A stretch of DNA of 6,894 nucleotides from Olsenella_L sp051876355 (GTDB taxonomy: Bacteria; Actinomycetota; Coriobacteriia; Coriobacteriales; Atopobiaceae), in contig JBJEHU010000044.1 of assembly GCA_051876355.1 (NCBI GenBank), positions 1 to 6,894 of the forward strand. Reading direction: 5' to 3'. Position 1 is the first letter of the stretch; every line of letters begins with the position of its first letter. A program made the translations under genes and the position numbers. Below are positions 5,823 through 6,894 of the stretch, piece after piece. The notes under the pieces are model-generated. The model was not told the origin of the DNA. It was given only the letters and a program-made list of their open reading frames with translations, and made no database searches.

Positions 5823-5825
5823 AAC

Positions 5826-5899
5826 GGCGAGATGGCCAAGTGGTAAGGCGCGGGCCTGCAAAGCCCTTACCCCCGGTTCGAATCCGGGTCTCGCCTCCA
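5826..5899 (+). tRNA. tRNA-Cys (anticodon GCA)
   Basis: The 74-base gene folds with acceptor GGCGAGA/TCTCGCC, a 3-pair D stem GCC/GGC, anticodon loop CTGCAAA (anticodon GCA) on stem CGGGC/GCCCT, and T stem CCCGG/CCGGG around TTCGAAT. The discriminator is T (U), the known identity base of cysteine tRNAs, and CCA is encoded. The outermost anticodon-stem pair (27-43) would be C with U, a mismatch; the other four pairs are sound. It is co-transcribed with tRNA-Gly and followed by a strong terminator. Confidence 0.97.
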
Positions 5900-5907
5900 G
5901 AACTGCC

Positions 5908-5937
5908 AAGGGGACCGCATCTGCGGTCCCCTTTTTT
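5908..5937 (+). terminator. Rho-independent terminator of the tRNA-Gly/Cys unit
   Basis: A perfect 12-bp stem (5908-5919 with 5922-5933; core GGGGACCGCA with TGCGGTCCCC) and a 2-base loop are followed by an unbroken run of six T residues (5932-5937). It starts 9 bases after the CCA of tRNA-Cys. Confidence 0.95.
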
Positions 5938-6016
5938 GCAGCTCTTGCGTTGATATGGTGTTGCTTCGGCAAGCTTTCCCCCCGCTCGGCCACTATTCCA
6001 AGTTTCTGTCAGGTGC

Positions 6017-6048
6017 TTGTGCCACAATGCATCAGATAGCTCATGAGC
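6017..6048. promoter_or_regulatory. Two short palindromes in the leader of the 132-residue gene
   Basis: TTGTG-C-CACAA (6017-6027) is a perfect 11-base inverted repeat, and GCTCATGAGC (6039-6048) is a perfect 10-base palindrome ending 2 bases before the ribosome-binding site. They could be operator sites or small RNA hairpins affecting translation. Both are short enough to arise by chance, and no clear -35/-10 pair was found nearby. Confidence 0.25.
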
Positions 6049-6065
6049 ATGAAGGAGGTATGCGC

Positions 6066-6464
6066 ATGCCGCACAAGATCGGACAGGCTCGCATCGCCGT
6101 CCTCAAAGAGGCAGACGAGGACTCGGGCGTTGTGGACACAAAGCTCGCCGGCACGACCGGCGTCCTCGAAGTCTGGGAGTCCGACCACAAGTTCCCGGGA
6201 AGGCAAGGTGCTGTCTTCTACTATCCCCTGACCTTCGATGCTGAGGGGAACGGCTCTACCGACCGGTACTTCCGCACGGCCTACAACTACCGCCTCGCAG
6301 ACGACGGAAAGATGGCGGTCTTCGACAATGGCGGACGCAGCGGCAAGAACCGCTTCGTCTTCGAGATCCAGGGCTGCTTCAAGGACGAGGAGGTACAGAG
6401 TTCCTCTGGAGCCCATCCGGGCGAGACCTCCACGATAGCGGTGGACCGGCCGAACAAGCGCTAG
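6066..6464 (+). CDS. Hypothetical protein, 132 residues
   Basis: I do not recognise this protein. It is soluble-looking, with no signal peptide or membrane segment. It has alternating short hydrophobic strands and charged turns (GVLEVWE, GAVFYYPLTFD, YFRTAYNYRL, KMAVFD, NRFVFEIQGCF), so a small beta-rich domain is likely at about residues 30-105. A polar, Ser/Gly-rich tail (110-132) ends in basic residues. There is one cysteine (104). I place the start at the ATG at 6066 because GAAGGAGG (6051-6058) lies 7 bases upstream; the ATG at 6060 is in frame but too close to that site. Codon use resembles its neighbours, and the ribosome site supports it being a real gene. A terminator follows at 6477. 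Nothing nearby points to a function. Confidence 0.75.
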   Translation: MPHKIGQARIAVLKEADEDSGVVDTKLAGTTGVLEVWESDHKFPGRQGAVFYYPLTFDAEGNGSTDRYFRTAYNYRLADDGKMAVFDNGGRSGKNRFVFEIQGCFKDEEVQSSSGAHPGETSTIAVDRPNKR

Positions 6465-6476
6465 CACGCATCTTCA

Positions 6477-6516
6477 GCGCCGAGCTCCGGGCTTATGCCG
6501 GGCCCGGCGCCTTTTC
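6477..6516 (+). terminator. Intrinsic terminator between two convergent genes
   Basis: GCGCCG (6477-6482) pairs with CGGCGC (6505-6510). The stem continues inward with one A-C mismatch, one G-U pair and a small bulge to a TTAT loop (6493-6496). CTTTTC follows (6511-6516). It lies 12 bases after the stop of the 132-residue gene. Its T-run serves the plus strand only, and its end touches the stop codon of the convergent minus-strand gene. Confidence 0.75.
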
Positions 6517-6725
6517 TATCTGCGGCGTCCTCTCTTCGGCTTCAGGAGATCGAAGACAGAGAACGTCGTGCGCCGGTAGATGGCGCCTCTGACTGCACGC
6601 TTCGAATCGTGGATGAATCCCATGCCGCGCTTTCCGTAGAAGGGGTCGATTGCGCGCTTGATGCGGCGCTTGTACTTGCCCGTCGTGCGTGCTGCAAGCG
6701 ACTTCTTCCATGAGGGCTTCCTCAT
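6516..6725 (-). CDS. Small, highly basic conserved protein of unknown function
   Basis: This encodes 69 residues, of which 24 are Lys or Arg and only 3 are Asp or Glu. The pattern is KPSWKKSLAARTTGK (3-17), a basic helix-like stretch KYKRRIKRAIDP (17-28), FYGKRGMGFI (29-38), then RAVRGAIYRRTTFS (43-56) and a basic tail PKRGRRR. From memory it resembles short uncharacterised proteins of Firmicutes and Actinobacteria with 'KKS..ART.GK', 'P.YGKKG.G' and 'Y.KTTF' blocks, but I cannot name a family. The charge suggests binding to nucleic acid or ribosomes (inference). The ATG at 6723-6725 has GAAGG about 6 bases upstream, and the conserved-looking part starts exactly there; the in-frame upstream extension looks unlike coding sequence. 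A -10-like TATAAC (minus, 6798-6793) lies 68 bases before the start codon, without a good -35 box. Confidence 0.75.
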   Translation of the reverse strand: MRKPSWKKSLAARTTGKYKRRIKRAIDPFYGKRGMGFIHDSKRAVRGAIYRRTTFSVFDLLKPKRGRRR

Positions 6726-6894
6726 GCCGACCTTCACGGAACACCATCTCCCAAGACCTGGAAAACTCCTGCTTTGCTGTTTTTCAGCTCCCGTTATACG
6801 CCTCTGCACCGACAGCTCCCGGAGAATCTCAGGTCCCGGCGTGAATTGAATTTCGAGAAGCAATCCTGTTGCACCAAGTCGTGCAGCGGTCGCA

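Noticed and set aside
5700..5899. tRNA genes as integration sites for a mobile element
   Set aside because: I found no repeat of a tRNA 3' end elsewhere in the window and no integrase gene. The T-arm sequence shared by the two tRNAs is simply conserved.
1..6894. CRISPR array, insertion sequence or prophage
   Set aside because: No regularly spaced repeats, transposase motifs, terminal inverted repeats or phage structural genes were seen.

Overview
The window is high-GC bacterial DNA with compact genes. It fits a member of the Actinobacteria, and I lean towards class Coriobacteriia (an Olsenella- or Atopobium-like anaerobe). The reasons are GC content, codon use, a flavoprotein of the fumarate reductase/L-aspartate oxidase type, and a tRNA set (Gly-GCC, Cys-GCA, Val-GAC) that many actinobacteria keep together. 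The phylum-level lean is an inference; no marker here fixes the genus.

Layout, left to right. At 21-323 (minus) lies a small gene for a membrane-anchored protein of unknown function. A non-coding spacer follows, then a tRNA-Val(GAC) gene on the minus strand with its own promoter (748-776) and a strong intrinsic terminator (591-623). Next, also on the minus strand, is a two-gene operon: a cysteine desulfurase (1906-3093) followed by mnmA (806-1909), with stop and start codons overlapping. The flavoprotein (3235-4755, plus) is read divergently from the desulfurase. Their shared 141-bp gap holds a perfect inverted repeat (3175-3195). A DinJ/YafQ-type toxin-antitoxin pair (4887-5460, minus) lies beyond it under an AT-rich promoter. 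Then come tRNA-Gly(GCC) and tRNA-Cys(GCA) on the plus strand, with a near-consensus promoter and a perfect terminator. The window closes with two convergent small genes: an unrecognised 132-residue protein (6066-6464, plus) and a 69-residue very basic protein (6516-6725, minus), with a terminator hairpin between them.

How the parts relate. The desulfurase probably takes sulfur from cysteine and hands it to MnmA, which thiolates U34 of tRNA-Lys, -Glu and -Gln. This resembles the dedicated YrvO-MnmA pair of Bacillus subtilis. The desulfurase facing an L-aspartate-oxidase-like flavoprotein also recalls the nifS/nadB arrangement of B. subtilis, but here the flavoprotein lacks expected active-site residues and no nadA or nadC is present. 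The toxin-antitoxin pair looks like an independent acquired module.

I do not see a clearly new multi-gene system. The points most worth a second look are the active-site changes in the flavoprotein, the inverted repeat in the divergent region, the small basic protein, the split tRNA set, and the orphan 132-residue gene.
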